From: Aquilaria yunnanensis
Taxonomy: Eukaryota > Streptophyta > Magnoliopsida > Malvales > Thymelaeaceae
DNA: 64,000 nucleotides
Direction: 5' to 3'
Assembly (NCBI GenBank): GCA_039654915.1
Contig: CM077594.1
Coordinates: 106,778,893 to 106,842,892 of the forward strand
Part shown: positions 13,801-26,496 of the stretch, piece by piece
How the letters are laid out: each line of letters opens with the position of its first letter
Numbering within the stretch: the first letter of the stretch is position 1
Position numbers and translations under genes: made by a program
The notes under the pieces: model-generated
The model's database searches: none
What the model was told of the DNA's origin: nothing
The model's input: the letters and a program-made list of their open reading frames with translations, nothing else

Positions 13801-14845
13801 AATATATTACTATATACACTTTATTTAATTTGGCGCAAAGGTATATTTTTTGTTTTGGTATACGTCAAAAGCAAGTACTATGCTTAATTATAACTAATTA
13901 ACAGAAGCAAATAGAAGTAAACGAGGTTTATCTGATCCGTGATTTTGCGGCTGGTAAATTCTATGATAGCATAAATTGTAAATGGGGAGAATATAAGTAC
14001 ACGGCAACAATTTAATTAAATTGTTGATTCCACGGCAACAATATCTTTCTCATTTACTGAGAAAAATAAGTACTCCGGATGCACCTAAAGTCTAAACAGC
14101 ATTTAATTTCACGCGAAATCGTGAAATACCATGCATTATGAATATGCAGTACGCAATACGCAAGTTTCTATGATTTGTCAAATTTTCACACCATATTTTG
14201 CATTATACCACCGAAATATTTTACATATGGACAGATTCAATACATTCTTTTGTGTCTTTTTCAATTTACACTTATAAAGAAACAAAATGATATTTTCTTT
14301 ATTTCATTTTAAACCACATACACATATAAAATGATAAAATATAATTTGTACACATAGAGACAATGCATAAGTTTAGTACAGCCTTATAGAGCTGGCTAGT
14401 ACCGATGATGCCACAAATACACACATATATTATTGAAAAAAATATAATTTATAATTAATGTGGCATTAGAAAAAAAAATACTATGTTCCTTTTTATTACG
14501 TATAAATAAATTGTTTATTTTTTATGAAGAATATTTATAAATAATTATGTATAACTAATTTATATATTCTTTTTTTATATGTTTTTGTGTAAAAAAATAT
14601 AGTCTTTCACTGATATTTTATTTCCAGGATGAAAATAGTTTAGGATACATATAAAAATGTGTAAAAATTATACTTAGCATTTTTCATCTTAAAATAATAT
14701 TTTCATATTTTTTCTGTAAAATTAATATACTAGTATGCTTCATGATATATAATAAAATATATGTATGATTTATAGGATGTGATATATTTAGGAGTAATGA
14801 TACTAAAAACATTTCCTTAAACGAAAAACAGGTACAATAAATTCT
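10863..14845. other. Intergenic DNA with a diverged repeat pair
   Basis: No supported gene. 11805-11985 and 13190-13390 are diverged direct copies (shared cores around TCAATAACATATTTGTTATT and the ATCTYAYTRRATAAT block). The GC-richer stretch 12560-13130 between them carries a 125-codon minus-strand frame at 12680-13057 with no recognisable domain and overlapping frames on the other strand, so it is left as unassigned sequence, possibly cargo of an old transposon. Confidence 0.45.
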
Positions 14846-14848
14846 TTA

Positions 14849-15704
14849 GAGCATCTCCAACAGCTTCCCCAAAATTTCTATAAGATGGGGAAGCAAAAAG
14901 TAAAATCTCTATAATTTTTTTGCTCAAACTCCAATAGCTTCCCTATTTTGTAGAATTTTTTATTTATTACATAGCAATTAAATATTATGGATTTAAAGCA
15001 AATTCAAATTAATGACTAGATTAATTATTGTATAATTAAATATTATTAAAAATGTAAAAAAAGTACTCCTTTCATTTTACAAAGAATGACTCTTTTACCT
15101 TTTTTACTAAAATTTGACTTAAATATATTTATATTAATTTATATTATAAAAAATTTTAAAAATTATGTTTATAAAATAGTCTTTAGGTTCAATTTTCATA
15201 AAAAAAAATTATAATTATATAAAAAATTTTGAAAAAAAAAATGAAATAATTGTTGATAATTAAATATTGTGCAAAATATAAAAATTTACTACCTTTATTT
15301 CACAAAAAATGACTATTTTAACTTTTTTAATTAAAGTCTGACTTAAAAATATTCATATTAATTTGTACTATATTTTTTTATAAAAAAAAATTATAAAATA
15401 GAGTCTTTAAGATACCATTTTCATATAAAAAGTTTATATTTCTATTAGAAATTTTGAAGAAAATAAAATTATGAATTAATTGTTGTGAATAATAAATGGG
15501 ATAACCTTTACAAAAAAGAGAGAATTTTATTTTTCATTCCCCAAAAATTTTTGGAGTTTCTGCAAAAATAGGGAATGAGATCTTCTCTTTCATCTCATTC
15601 CCCATTTTAGAGAATAGGATGGGGAAACTGTTGGAGTGAAAAATGGCTTCATATTCCCCAAAACAGAGAAAAACTGCAAAATGGGGAAGCTGTTAGAGAT
15701 GCTC
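14849..15704. mobile_element. PIF/Harbinger (Tourist-like) MITE
   Basis: 856 bp with terminal inverted repeats GAGCATCTCCAACAGCTTCC / GGAAGCTGTTAGAGATGCTC and flanking TTA (14846-14848, 15705-15707), the 3-bp target duplication of PIF/Harbinger. A pair of about 45-bp direct repeats inside (near 15065 and 15292) suggests internal duplication. No transposase frame, so non-autonomous. Confidence 0.82.
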
Positions 15705-15984
15705 TTACTCGAGTACCAAGACTTTTGTCAGTTAAAAATTATGATGACAATTTACAATATCCAATAAATTAACTACAGCAGCAAAAAGACAATTCTAGTT
15801 TTGAAGGAAGATAGGGAAAAATCAGGAGTATATTAGATGTTAAGTTGACTTGATTAATTATCGTGGAATCGCTGGAGTTGACTAACTAATAGGAGAATGT
15901 TCTCTAAATCCCCAAGCCAGTTGAACATGCATCAGGATGTCTGTGAGCCCACTGTCAATAAGGCGATTTTACCCTTAGTAAATA

Positions 15985-16217
15985 CTCCCCCATTCCAAAA
16001 TTTTTGCTTCATTTGTTTTTAGTAATTAATCTAAAATTTTTTATTTTTAACATTTTAATATATAAATGAAAAGTCTTTGCATATAAATAATAAATTAAGA
16101 CATGTAGTTTCTAAATATATATATTTTAATTTTTTTTAATAAATAATAATATGAAAAAAAATCAAGTCAAAATACAAAAAAAAGTCAAATGGAGCAAAAA
16201 TTTTGGGACGGAGGGAG
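15985..16217. mobile_element. Stowaway-like MITE, 233 bp
   Basis: Terminal inverted repeats CTCCCCCATTCCAAAATTTT / AAAATTTTGGGACGGAGGGAG, flanked by TA on each side (15983-15984, 16218-16219). This is the CTCCCTCCGTCCC-type end of Stowaway-like MITEs (Tc1/mariner superfamily). No coding capacity. Confidence 0.85.
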
Positions 16218-16219
16218 TA

Positions 16220-17116
16220 CTAGTTAGAAGATGACATCAAATGATGGTGTTGACTTGTGAAATTAATGGGCTGAATATTGAGGCGATAATTAGGGGCTTA
16301 CAAATATGAAAACGGATTAATATCGGATGATTTTCAAAATTATAGATTCCAAAAATACTTTGAATATTGAACTTTGAAAAATTTTCTATGTACATTTTGT
16401 ATCTGAAATTTTTCCTATACTATTATGTAGGAATAAATACAATTCTATACCTTTGATATATACAATGCTTGTACTCATTTGTGTAAGGATGTCAACATTT
16501 AAAATTAAACAGTACAATTAAATAAATTTATACATTGAGTAATATTTTTGTAAATGTATAAGATTGTACTCAAATGTACATTTGTTTATTTGTGTGTATA
16601 TATAAGTCAAATGACATAATCTTTTAAATTCGAAAATAATAAATTATTAAATATAAAATTTTATTTATTAATACGTACAATTATATACATACTAGTACAT
16701 AATAAATCTCCATCTACTATTTTTTTCTACCAATTCATACAGTTACATATGTATTTGTACAATAATATATATGCGTATGTATAATTTAAAGATAATTATT
16801 TTTCAATTCATACATTAATATATATGTGTGCATGTATGTATGATTAATTAGAAATCTATATTTATCTCTTATATTTAAAAAAAATATGGATTAACTGTGA
16901 AGATTCTCTCATCTTCAAAGGTTACTGGGATTTATTAGGATTTTTTAATTGTCATCATAATTCCATGATTTTAGTCATTCACTAATAACTACTCAAATAT
17001 GTGGGATAATAAAAAGGATAATTTGGTCAAGAAAGTTGGGGTCTATGAAAACCCCGGTCTACTTAAGAATACAGCAACTTTACTATCAACTGATAGTAAA
17101 ACATTAATAATAACTA
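16220..17116. other. AT-rich intergenic DNA
   Basis: No gene, RNA or clear transposon end seen. TGTACA-rich degenerate repeats at 16490-16860 resemble those at 7760-7985. Confidence 0.5.
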
Positions 17117-17404
17117 CTCTCTCCGTCTCATTTTAGTGGAAACATTTCTCTGAGCACGGAGATTAAGGTGTATGTAATTTGTGTTATTTTTTTATGTAGT
17201 GAAAGTTTAAATAATGATTAAAAAATAAAAGATTTTTTTTTGGATTTTGTGCAGTGAGAGATTGAGTGGAGATAAAAAAAGAGTATTTATTGGGTTTTGT
17301 GTAAAATAATTATTTAATTGTTTAAACTGTTTCAAAAGAAAAAATGTTTCAACTTTTTGGGACATAAAAAAAAATATGTTTCAAGTAAATTGAGGCGAAG
17401 GGAG
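17117..17404. mobile_element. Stowaway-like MITE, 288 bp
   Basis: Ends CTCTCTCCGTCTCATTTTAG and CAATTTACTT..GAAACAT in inverted orientation, finishing CGAAGGGAG, with TA on both sides (17115-17116, 17405-17406). Same end type as the element at 15985 but diverged inside. Confidence 0.78.
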
Positions 17405-18840
17405 TAATTAAAAACATTAATTCCCAACAATAATAAATGAGAAAGATATAGTAACGTCTAATCAACTGATAGTAAAGTTTGTACTTATTACACGGCATAT
17501 CCTTTTCGTTCACATTTAATATGGCAAAGAGCAGGATTCTAACAACCAAAAGTAGAAGTTAGATATTAACCAAAAATTAGAAAAATAAAAAGGAGAAAAA
17601 TACCAGAATTAAGGACCCAATCCTCAACCAGAGAAGGTTGGACATCAAAAGTGAAAATTAAAACATTCTAGGGACTAAAATAAAATTTAACGATTAATTC
17701 AATAAAACGAAAGAAAGGGAATAAACTGGTCAACCTAACTAATTAAAACTCAACACTAAATACTAAACATATAAAATATAAGAGCACATCAGACCAGACC
17801 AAAATTAGCTTATTTGCCACTACTTGTAACAGAAGTTGTGTTTTGAAACTTACTAATAAAAAGTCCATATGTTAAGTCACATTTGGTCTATTGTAGCTAA
17901 GTGTAGATGTAATCAATAGCAATATGTGACCATAAAAAAATTTCATAAAATTTGAAATGAATGGATCTTGAGATTTACCACAAATTGGAGCTTGGTCTTC
18001 CAAAAAAGAAAAAAATATTTGTGGATCAACAAGGAAAAAAAAGGAATTTTACTGACTAAAATGGGGTTCAACCGTCAAACCGAAAAGGAAAAATAAAACT
18101 GTGGGTTACTTACTTTGGTTGAATTCAGGGGTCTGTTTGTTAAGAAATAAAGTTTCAGAACTAGTAGGACAAAAAACAATATTTGAGTAACTAAACTTGA
18201 ATTTAACTAATGTTTTAAAACATAACTCTACCAAACCGAAAGGCATTTGCGCCTTGCTGAACGAGACTTGAGTACAAAAACTGATACCATTATCAAGAAA
18301 AAATACTGCTACAGAAGCAGGGGAGCAATGGGAACACAGAAAAGTTTGAAGACCATTAAAGTAGAGCATAAGATTAAGGGGAACTTTTTTTTTTTTTTTT
18401 TATCTCATGGACTTGCTGTTAGGCCAAGATGAACACTGTTCACATCTGGCCAGACCTACCATTATAAAAAAAAAAAAAAACAAAAAGAAAAAAAGAAAAA
18501 GGCGGGGGGGGGGGGGGGGGGTCCGGGTCGACTGGAAGACAGAAAAATTTGAAGACCATTAACGTAGAGCATAAGATTCTATGGACCTTTTCTGAATTCA
18601 CCATTTTTTTCTTCGGGACATGTTCATTTGCTGCCAAGATGGATACTGTTTATTCCTGCCCAAACGTTTGCTACTGTTCATTGAACAATATATATTTTTT
18701 TGTTGATATAGTAGTATTTTTTTTTCCAAAAAAATTAAAGACAACAAAAACCCTTGAATATTGCCCCTGTCTTTACTGTAGAGCTCGTGTGCATAGTTCC
18801 AAAAGGCCAATCAAATTCGAGTTTGGGACGCCCCACCTAC
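17405..18840. other. Upstream region of the polygalacturonase gene
   Basis: No supported gene. Contains a diverged direct repeat of roughly 120 bp (18336-18457 and 18538-18668, both with the core GAAGACCATTAA), separated by A-rich sequence and a run of 18 G (18504-18521). The G run may be imprecisely assembled. Confidence 0.55.
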
Positions 18841-18850
18841 CTATAAATAG
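18841..18850 (+). promoter_or_regulatory. TATA box of the polygalacturonase gene
   Basis: CTATAAATAG, about 160 bp before the ATG at 19003. It would place the start of transcription near 18870-18880 and give a 5' UTR of about 125 bp. No competing TATA box lies closer to the ATG. Confidence 0.7.
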
Positions 18851-19002
18851 TAGAACCTCTTTAGTTACCCCCAAAAGGCATTTTGGAGCTTTGATCACCC
18901 TATCAAGTAGCCTTAATCAACCTTAATCTCCTCCTCTCAAGCCAACCTCCCATTTCAAAACCTTTTTCCCTCTCTCAATATACTGCCCCCGTTCATAAAA
19001 AG

Positions 19003-21892
19003 ATGCGTACTGTCACGCTATTCTTTTCGATTGCACTGTTGTTATTTTGGTCCCTCAACTTTGAAACATGCCATGCCAGGCACTGGGGGCCAAACACAGG
19101 CGCTTTGCAGGCCACTTTGAGGAAGCGACAGAGTGATGATTCCCCGGCAAGCAACCACCATAGGCGCCTTTGGAGCAAAACGGCCCCCCCACAGCCACCA
19201 CCATCACCTCTCATCAACTCCAGCACTTTTAACGTTCTGGACTTTGGCGCCAAAGGTGATGGCCACACAGATGACACAAAGGTGATTTGAGATGTTCAAA
19301 AAGTGTTTGTATATATCCGGGTTAGCCTGTTTTTAACCATAAAAGCACCACAGTTGGAAAATTACAGGAGCATGCAACACCGCCCCTGTCGTTAATTATA
19401 GGTTTCGTTTGACTTCATAATTAACCAACAGTTAAAACTAGCAACGTAGTTCCCGCTAATTAAGTAACAAGAGTAATCATTAAGAGTATGATTTGAAAGT
19501 AACAGTACTTATATCATTAATTACCTTTTCAAGAAATTGATGTGTTTGGTGTTGGAGGTTGATGAATGGTAACTGTTAAAAGTTTGAAGAAGCTATCATA
19601 GCAGTTCATATATTATCTCAACCCCTAATCCTAATTTTAAAAGCTATTTCCAATCTAAAGAAAACCATTATTGCCTTGAAACGTGTAATTGTAAAGATTA
19701 ACAAAGAAGTAGCGGTTACGTTGGAAAGCAGGCATTTCAAGCAGCATGGGCTGCAGCTTGTGGAGTACCTTCATCAACCGTGATGGTTCCATCCGGCTCA
19801 GTTTTTCTCGTCGGACCCATTTCCTTCTCGGGCCCAAACTGTAAATCCGGAATTGTATTTCAGGTAAATTCGATTCAATACTTTGTATTTTCTTGTTACT
19901 TGTCAGTCAAAATTTTTGTGCTTCAGAAAAGTCAAAAGCAAACCACAATTGCTTCTACTAAACGGTGTGGCAGACAAAAATCCAAGATGAAAATGGTGCT
20001 GTTGTCTCTTTAAATTCAAACTGAACACAAGAACACATGCACACAGATTTAACATTGCTGATATAGAATTCTGAATGTCCTGCTGCAGTTGGATGGAAGG
20101 ATAATTGCTCCGACAAGTTCTGGAGCCTGGAAATCAGCTGGTTTGCAATGGATAGAATTCAAGAAACTAAACAGCATTTCAATCAGAGGCAAAGGAACCA
20201 TCGATGGCCAGGGCTCAGTCTGGTGGAACTACGAGCCTGCATATGATCCTGGAGCTGAGGATTCACCTAGTTACTCTGATGATTTGGTACCTTACTAAGA
20301 CCTTTTCAAATTTTAAGACACAAGCAACGTATAAACCTGCAAAAGTATTGCATAAATCATAAGAAAGAGGAAAGAGGCATAACTGCTTTTGTGAGGATGC
20401 CTGAAGTTAGCCAGCAACATACCTTGTTTGCAGATTAACTTCAGTATCACTAAAAAGAGTAAACTCTCTTTTCTTTAGTTTTAGTTCTTTCTGGTATACA
20501 TGACATGCGTTCATCAGAAAACACAAGTTCTTATACTTAAGAAGGTGTAAGTGGGTATTCATTATAGTATGAAGCACTAACTTTTAAGACTAATCAGGTT
20601 TCCTTTTGTTCTTTTTCCCATTTTCCATTCTGGCCAAACCTGGAAGAGTACTGAGCTCATGGGGAAGATGCCTGGCACAAAACCAACAGTAAACCAACTT
20701 CTCAAAAACATAGTATATTGCACCTACTGAAAACAATATTCATATTCAGAACTTTCTAACTTTATTCTGTTTCCAGGCACTAAGGTTCTACGGAAGCAAT
20801 GATGTAAAAGTGACAGGAATAACAATACAGAACAGCCCTCAAACCCACCTGAAATTTGATTCTTGCACAAGCGTTCAAGTCTCTGACTTCACCACTTCGT
20901 CTCCTGGTGGCAGCCCCCACACTGACGGCATCCACCTGCAGAACTCCCAAAATGTTGTTGTCTATAGAACCACTCTCGCTTGTGGTAATTCCCTAGAAAA
21001 ACTGAAAAGAAAAGGGGAGGTCTTGAGCAATTTGCATTGGGGAAGACATCCAGCACAAAACATTTCCACTTTGCTTTTACTTGAATCTTTATTTGGCTTT
21101 TAATAGTTCAATGACATTACGATCTTCATGCCACCAAAGTTGTAGCATGATGAAAGATTTTGAAGAACAGCTGTGGAAGTTGTTTGTGCATAAGTTAAGA
21201 AGTTCTTGTTGCCCTTGTGCAGGAGATGACTGCATATCCATACAAACAGGATGCTCTGATGTGTACATCCATGATGTGAACTGTGGCCCTGGACATGGAA
21301 TCAGTATTGGAGGACTAGGCAAAGACAGCACGAAAGCCTGTGTATCAAATGTGACTGTTCGAGATGTCACAATGGATGGTACTCTAACTGGTGTCCGAAT
21401 CAAGACATGGCAGGTACGAACAATAGAGTCATTAGTCAGGCAACTGTGATTTGACCTCAATAAGAACACATTCATGAATTTGTTCTATTGCAGGGAGGCT
21501 CAGGATCAGTAAACCAAGTGATGTTCTCCAACATCCAAGTCTCAGAGGTGGCAACTCCAATCATGATCGATCAATACTTCTGTGATCAGGGAAAATGTAA
21601 GAATCAGACTTCTGCAGTCGCTATTTTTGGCACAAACTACATGAATATCAGGGGAACCTACACAGTGAAGCCACTGCATATTGCATGCAGTGACACCCTC
21701 CCTTGCACTGGTGTGTCCCTGAGCACCATCCAGCTGAAAGCTGTTGAAGGAAGCCAACATGTTTATGAGCCTTACTGTTGGGAGGCATATGGAGAGCTTA
21801 AAACTGATACTCAACCTCCAATTGGTTGCCTGCGACCTGGAAAACCACCAATTTCTGGAAGTTCTGATATTGATTCCTGTTCAGCAAATTAA
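19003..21892 (+). CDS. Polygalacturonase, GH28 (seven exons)
   Basis: A pectin-cutting enzyme of the cell wall: family GH28 hydrolyses alpha-1,4 bonds of polygalacturonan. Exons I infer from GT-AG sites and frame: 19003-19281, 19732-19863, 20089-20286, 20647-20688, 20777-20984, 21223-21413, 21494-21892, giving 482 aa. Residues 1-25 are a typical signal peptide, followed by a Pro-rich stretch and the [14 protein letters not shown] start of the beta-helix (about 80-93). Catalytic motifs: SPHTDG (263-268), CGDD (286-289), GPGHG (308-312), RIK (345-347). All acidic and His/Arg/Lys residues are present, but the usual Asn of SPNTDG is His265. Exon 4 is only 42 nt. Length is within the plant range. 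The subfamily resembles the At1g48100 type by my reading; a symbol cannot be given. Exo- or endo-action is not decidable here. Confidence 0.93.
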
Positions 21893-23040
21893 GTATTTAT
21901 AGCAACACGCAAAGGTAGTTATAACTCATATCATATAGTAGGAAATGTAAAAAGAAGTGTGTTTATTGTGTACAGGGATGCCGGGATTGTCACCCTTGTT
22001 TGTGAAGGCAAAGGCGTGATATTAATCCAGTGCAGACTGTTTAATATAGGAAATTTGTATTCTCAGATTTGATTCCTAATCTAGAAATGAAATATATGGT
22101 TTCTTTCTGGCTTTCTAGTACAGAGTTTTAGAAGCTGAGACAGTAAACTGGCAATTATTCGTTGAATAGTCCCATTTTCAGAATTCACTCCGCAGAAGGA
22201 ACGAACTAAAAGTGCAATTTTTCGTTAAACAACCATTTTGCAATCAGATTTGAGGTAAAAAAATGTGAACTGTCTTGTAGGGACTAGGGAGCAAGGAAGA
22301 CTTGTTTACACTAACGAATCCCCAAGTGCAAGCGCTTTGCAAGGAACAAAAAGAGAATTTACGTGGGAGATGTTACTGGTACATGGAAAAAGAAAATGAT
22401 AGTGGTATTTGCCAAAGCTAGCTTGTTCCTTTTTGTTTTTTAGCATTCCCTTTTGGTACTCCATTTGGATTAAACATCCTATGATCAAAATTAGATTAAA
22501 CTTGGGGGTACCGGGAGCCCAATACTATAGATTTATCGTCTATGAGAGACAACAAGAACTAGATTAGATTTAGACTTTACAGTGACCTGTTTCGGAGCCA
22601 TCACTCGATATACGAGAAGCTGTTTCAGAGCAGCAAATGTAATCACAATCCGGTTGGTAAGGAAGAGCAACAAGTAAGGAACAAAAAGCAGATCGAGCTC
22701 AAAGAAAGACAGTAAAGAACAGAGTACAGAGAAGAAGATGTTGGATGCTTACAGCTACAGAAGAACAACCAGAGGGGGCACATCGATTAAAAGCTACCCC
22801 TTATTCCACCCAATAGATAAGTTCAAGCAGCTGGTTAGGCGAGTCTTCGGGTTTGCCCTAAATCATTGACGACCTAATCCCGAACTCCATCCCCGTAGAC
22901 GCGAAGCGAGTAAGGATGGTGCTTGGGAAGGGAGAGGCCTTAATTTGCCGATTATTCTGGGTAACTGATCCAGTAACAACTCTCTGAAGTCTGCATGAAG
23001 AATAATGGACGAGTATTTAGCCATAATTCTAACGGAAAAC
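21893..23040. other. Polygalacturonase 3' region and intergenic DNA
   Basis: Holds the presumed 3' UTR (AATGAAATATAT near 22086 is a possible polyadenylation region) and then unannotated sequence. 22845-22945 is GC-richer and non-coding, with no match I recognise. Confidence 0.45.
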
Positions 23041-23048
23041 TATGATAT

Positions 23049-23458
23049 CGCCCATGTGGTTGTTGCAACTATATTTTGCCCCTTTATTTTAAAAAATTTA
23101 TATTTTATATTTTATTTTTTTTATACTGTCTGATAAGAATTTTTAAAATTTTAAATTAAATTGTATGATTACTATCTTTCATTAGTTTCAAACTTTTCAA
23201 AATTTTTATAGTTAGTAAATATTTTAAATTATTAATTTTTTTCACTTTGTAAATACAAAAAAAATATTTTTTTAAATATCAATTAATTTAAAAAAAAAAT
23301 CAAAACAGCTAGAAGTTACTAGAATATAGTCACTACACTATCTAAATTAAGGTGTTAGAAGTTGTTGTTAGACAATATAAAAAAAAGAATAAATTAAAGT
23401 CTAGGTTTTCAAAACAAAGGCGTAAAGTTTGAGGTTGAGGCAAACCACATGGAGGTTT
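23049..23458. mobile_element. MITE with about 60-bp TIRs (copy 1)
   Basis: The left end (CATGTGGTTGTTGCAACTAT.. then TTTGCCCCTTTATTTT) is the inverted counterpart of the right end (..CAAAGGCGTAAAGTTTGAGG..CAAACCACATG). AT-rich core without coding capacity. A relative lies at 26497-26939; related half-copies are visible at 23495-23600 and 48355-48500. Exact ends and target duplication not resolved. Confidence 0.6.
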
Positions 23459-23827
23459 TATAATTTCTCAAATTCTAAAAGGAAACTAGTAGAAAGCTTT
23501 TGTAGTTTGACCTAACCTACACTTTGCCCAATTAATTTCATAAACCTACACTTTACCACCCATTTCCTTTACACTTTATAACAATAACTTGTGAAACTTT
23601 AATTTAAGTTATTTGGTAACTACATTTCAATAATTTTTATTTTGCCCAAAAGGGCAAATCGCTCATTCATGTATGTGCTATAACACAGATTATCCATTAT
23701 GTTTTTTTGGCAGTTAATTTCATTATCCAAGTTTTTTTAAGAAGTATTAGCCACTAATAATTGCAATTTAAACAAATTAACTACTGATGAAACTAATGTC
23801 CGAAGTATCTAGGTAAACATTACCTGT

Positions 23828-24876
23828 CGTTCATGAACTAAGACATGTGTTTCAAATTCATCTCAAAACTACAAAGCATTACACTATTTATTCTTTAATT
23901 ATGAAAATATTATACCTATTGTCTTGATGTTAACTGCAATTGTTAAAATTGACAGAAAAAAATGTAAAAAACTAGTTTTAACCCTTAAAAACCTTCCATT
24001 GGTCATATAAAACCACCGTCCCATCACGACCTTCACCTCTGCTCCTCTGCCCTTTATGACCTGTACCTTTGCTATGGGTGGCATTGATCTACCATCGTCA
24101 TGTCTCCCATCCCACCATTGACATCTTACGTCGCAGCCATCACTGACAAGTACTCAATGCTAAAAGGGGAACAAAAGGCTAAGACCCTTGAGGCCAAAAC
24201 GTGGCCTTTTTCCTCATCGATCGCCATCCTTCATCATCGTCTTCTGTCATTGTCTCATTGTGCTCTCCCATTAATTAAGCGTCCTCTTTCGTAGTGCTCT
24301 TTCGTCGCACTCCAATCTTGCCCATCATCGTCCTCGATTGTCGTGTCCCTTCAATCACTCTTAGACATCTCCCTTTAATCATGCTCCAAACATCATTGTT
24401 TCTCTTCAATCATGCACTGCCGAAGGAAGATGATGATTGACAATTGCGATATGCAGGATGAAGACGATTGTGCATTGCCAGAGGGAGATGACCATGCATT
24501 GTTAAAAGAAGACAACTATTGACAATCTTGCAGGAAAATAGGGGAGGTGGGTACGCAAATGGGGAGGTCGGCTTAGAATCAACGACAGAGGACTCGAGAA
24601 CCAAATGGGCAAAGCAAAAGATGACGGCGATCATGGAGGATGGAGGGCAATTAGGAGAAGGTAGTTTTATTGTAAGAGGTTAAAGTTTTGACATTTCTAT
24701 GACAAATAGAAGGTTTTCAAGGGTTAAAACTAATTTTTTATTTTTTTTCTGTTGATTTTAACGGTTGCAGTTAATGATAAGATAATTTGTGTAACATTTT
24801 CATAGTTAAAGGATAAATAGTGTAATGTTTTATAGTTCTGGAATGAATTTGAAACATGGGTCTTAGTTCATGGGCA
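23828..24876. mobile_element. Long-TIR (Mutator-like) element with cargo
   Basis: Arms of about 200 bp at 23828-24020 and 24665-24876 are inverted copies, sharing CATGAACTAAGAC and GTTTCAAATTCA at the tips and GGGTTAAAACTA further in. The core (24020-24660) is GC-richer with repeated CATCGTC/CATTG-type segments and short frames on both strands without a recognised domain, as in Pack-MULEs. No transposase. Confidence 0.62.
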
Positions 24877-25668
24877 ATGAGTGCTGTGAAACGTGCTAAT
24901 GATATAGCTGAATGAAATGGTAAATTACATAATTCATCAATGAATTATATGCTTTTATCACACTAATCCCTCAACTGGTAAATACAGTATAAGAACCATC
25001 ACCTCTATCCTTAATCACTCAGGGATATGTGAACATCTTAAAGTAAAACAAAAGGTTCCCTCTCTTTCCTTCATGCACCCTAGCCTTAACCATAACCCGC
25101 CACATGCTCTGCCACTTGAAGGAACCATTTTTTTGCATCAAAGAAGCCTTAGAGAATCCTAACAAACAAAACCCATTATGCAAAGCTAAAGGCCAAATTC
25201 TCCCGCCATTATCTTTCTTTTGCCTTCTTCATTTGTTTTTCTTTTCTAGGTCTGTCTTGGTTTTGAATTCTGGTTCCAGGAAGTGAAGCATAGACTTGAT
25301 TTCTAAACACAGATGGTTGGTATTTTCTCCAGGTTTTTTGTCAGCAAAGTTGGCCACCGACAAGCTCAAAATTCTCTTATAAGCGTTGATTTCCTTTTAT
25401 TTTGGTACTTAGTTCGCGGAGATGGTTGGTGATGGATTTTTAGTTTCCTAATTTTTCCTTCATTAATCTTCCTCATGCCCCTTTATTGTTTCTTGGATGA
25501 GTTGACTTTGTTTTTCATTTTGTTTTAGTCATGGGTTTGACTTGGGTGCTTGATCTTGAGTTTTACTCACAAAATTTATGTGGTTGAATTGCTTGCATCA
25601 ATTGTTAAGTCATTGTTGATTCAGATCGATAAATTATCTTATTTTTTCAATTTTCTGGGAAATAACAC
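24877..25668. other. Intergenic DNA
   Basis: No gene supported. A 60-codon frame at 25104-25286 lies in pyrimidine-rich sequence that could be a leader or exon of something unrecognised, but nothing in it is diagnostic. Confidence 0.4.
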
Positions 25669-25682
25669 ATCTTTTTTGTTAC

Positions 25683-26412
25683 TTTTTTTTTTGGTATAGA
25701 GGGAGAAAGAAAGAAACAAAAAAAAAAAAAACCAAGAGCAACTAATCTTGAGCAAAAGAAAATGCCTTGCATGTCAGCCAACAACGCAATCTGTCAGGGG
25801 TGTGTATGAAAGTCTCATTTGTCCTAGGCCAATGATGCTCCATGTTTGCAAGAAAGTCTGCACATCTGTTTCCTTCATGCGGCACGTGCTTGAAAGTTAT
25901 CACCTGTAACTGCTGTAGAAGAAGGCAATAATCCTTAATAATATTCCACAGAGGAAGACCGGATGGAGCACAAGTGAAGAGCTAAAGCCAAGTTATCCAC
26001 CTCCACCTTATAATTATAAATTCATAACTGCCGAAGTAGCATTAGCCTCTTTCACAGCCCTATTAGCTTGGCCTGTAACATACATGAGGAGCTCCATCGA
26101 CAAATAAAACCATGCACCCACACACCGGCTTCATCTCGAACAAGATCACCGACTATCACCACACCCTCCTTAGAGACTGAAGCATCTATATTAAGTTTAA
26201 ACCCTCATGGATTTGGTGGAACCCATCAAACTAGCATAGGCATTCTAAGAGCACTAAACTTTTGCAGCCGATTCACATCCTGGACCTCTTTTGCTTCTTT
26301 CAACGCCTTCTGTATAATCTCCATATTGTCATACACCCTATGATAAAAACAAACTTGTTCCTTGATTTCCATAAATTCCACAAAATTGACACAAACAACG
26401 TATTCCACAAAT
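25683..26412 (-). mobile_element. 5'-truncated L1-type LINE with RNase H remnant
   Basis: A 730-bp insertion between perfect 14-bp target duplications ATCTTTTTTGTTAC (25669-25682 and 26413-26426). It starts on the plus strand with a T run, that is, a poly(A) tail on the minus strand. The minus strand encodes the end of an RNase H (RVT_3) domain: fragments such as LNIDASVSKEGVVIVGDLV near 26190 and HVPHEGNRCADFLANMEHHW near 25850. Stops and frame changes break it, so it is a dead 3' fragment. Confidence 0.85.
25740..26215 (-). pseudogene. LINE RNase H domain, broken
   Basis: C-terminal RNase H-like region of a plant LINE ORF2, readable only by switching frames. The block with NIDAS (the first catalytic Asp region) and the late GNRCADFLAN block are both visible; the middle has stops. 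Non-functional. Confidence 0.7.
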
Positions 26413-26496
26413 ATCTTTTTTGTTACGTTATGTGTTGGGGAAGCTTGTAAAATAGATGGTCAAATGCAATGCAAGTTTGGCCTATAAAAAATAGAT

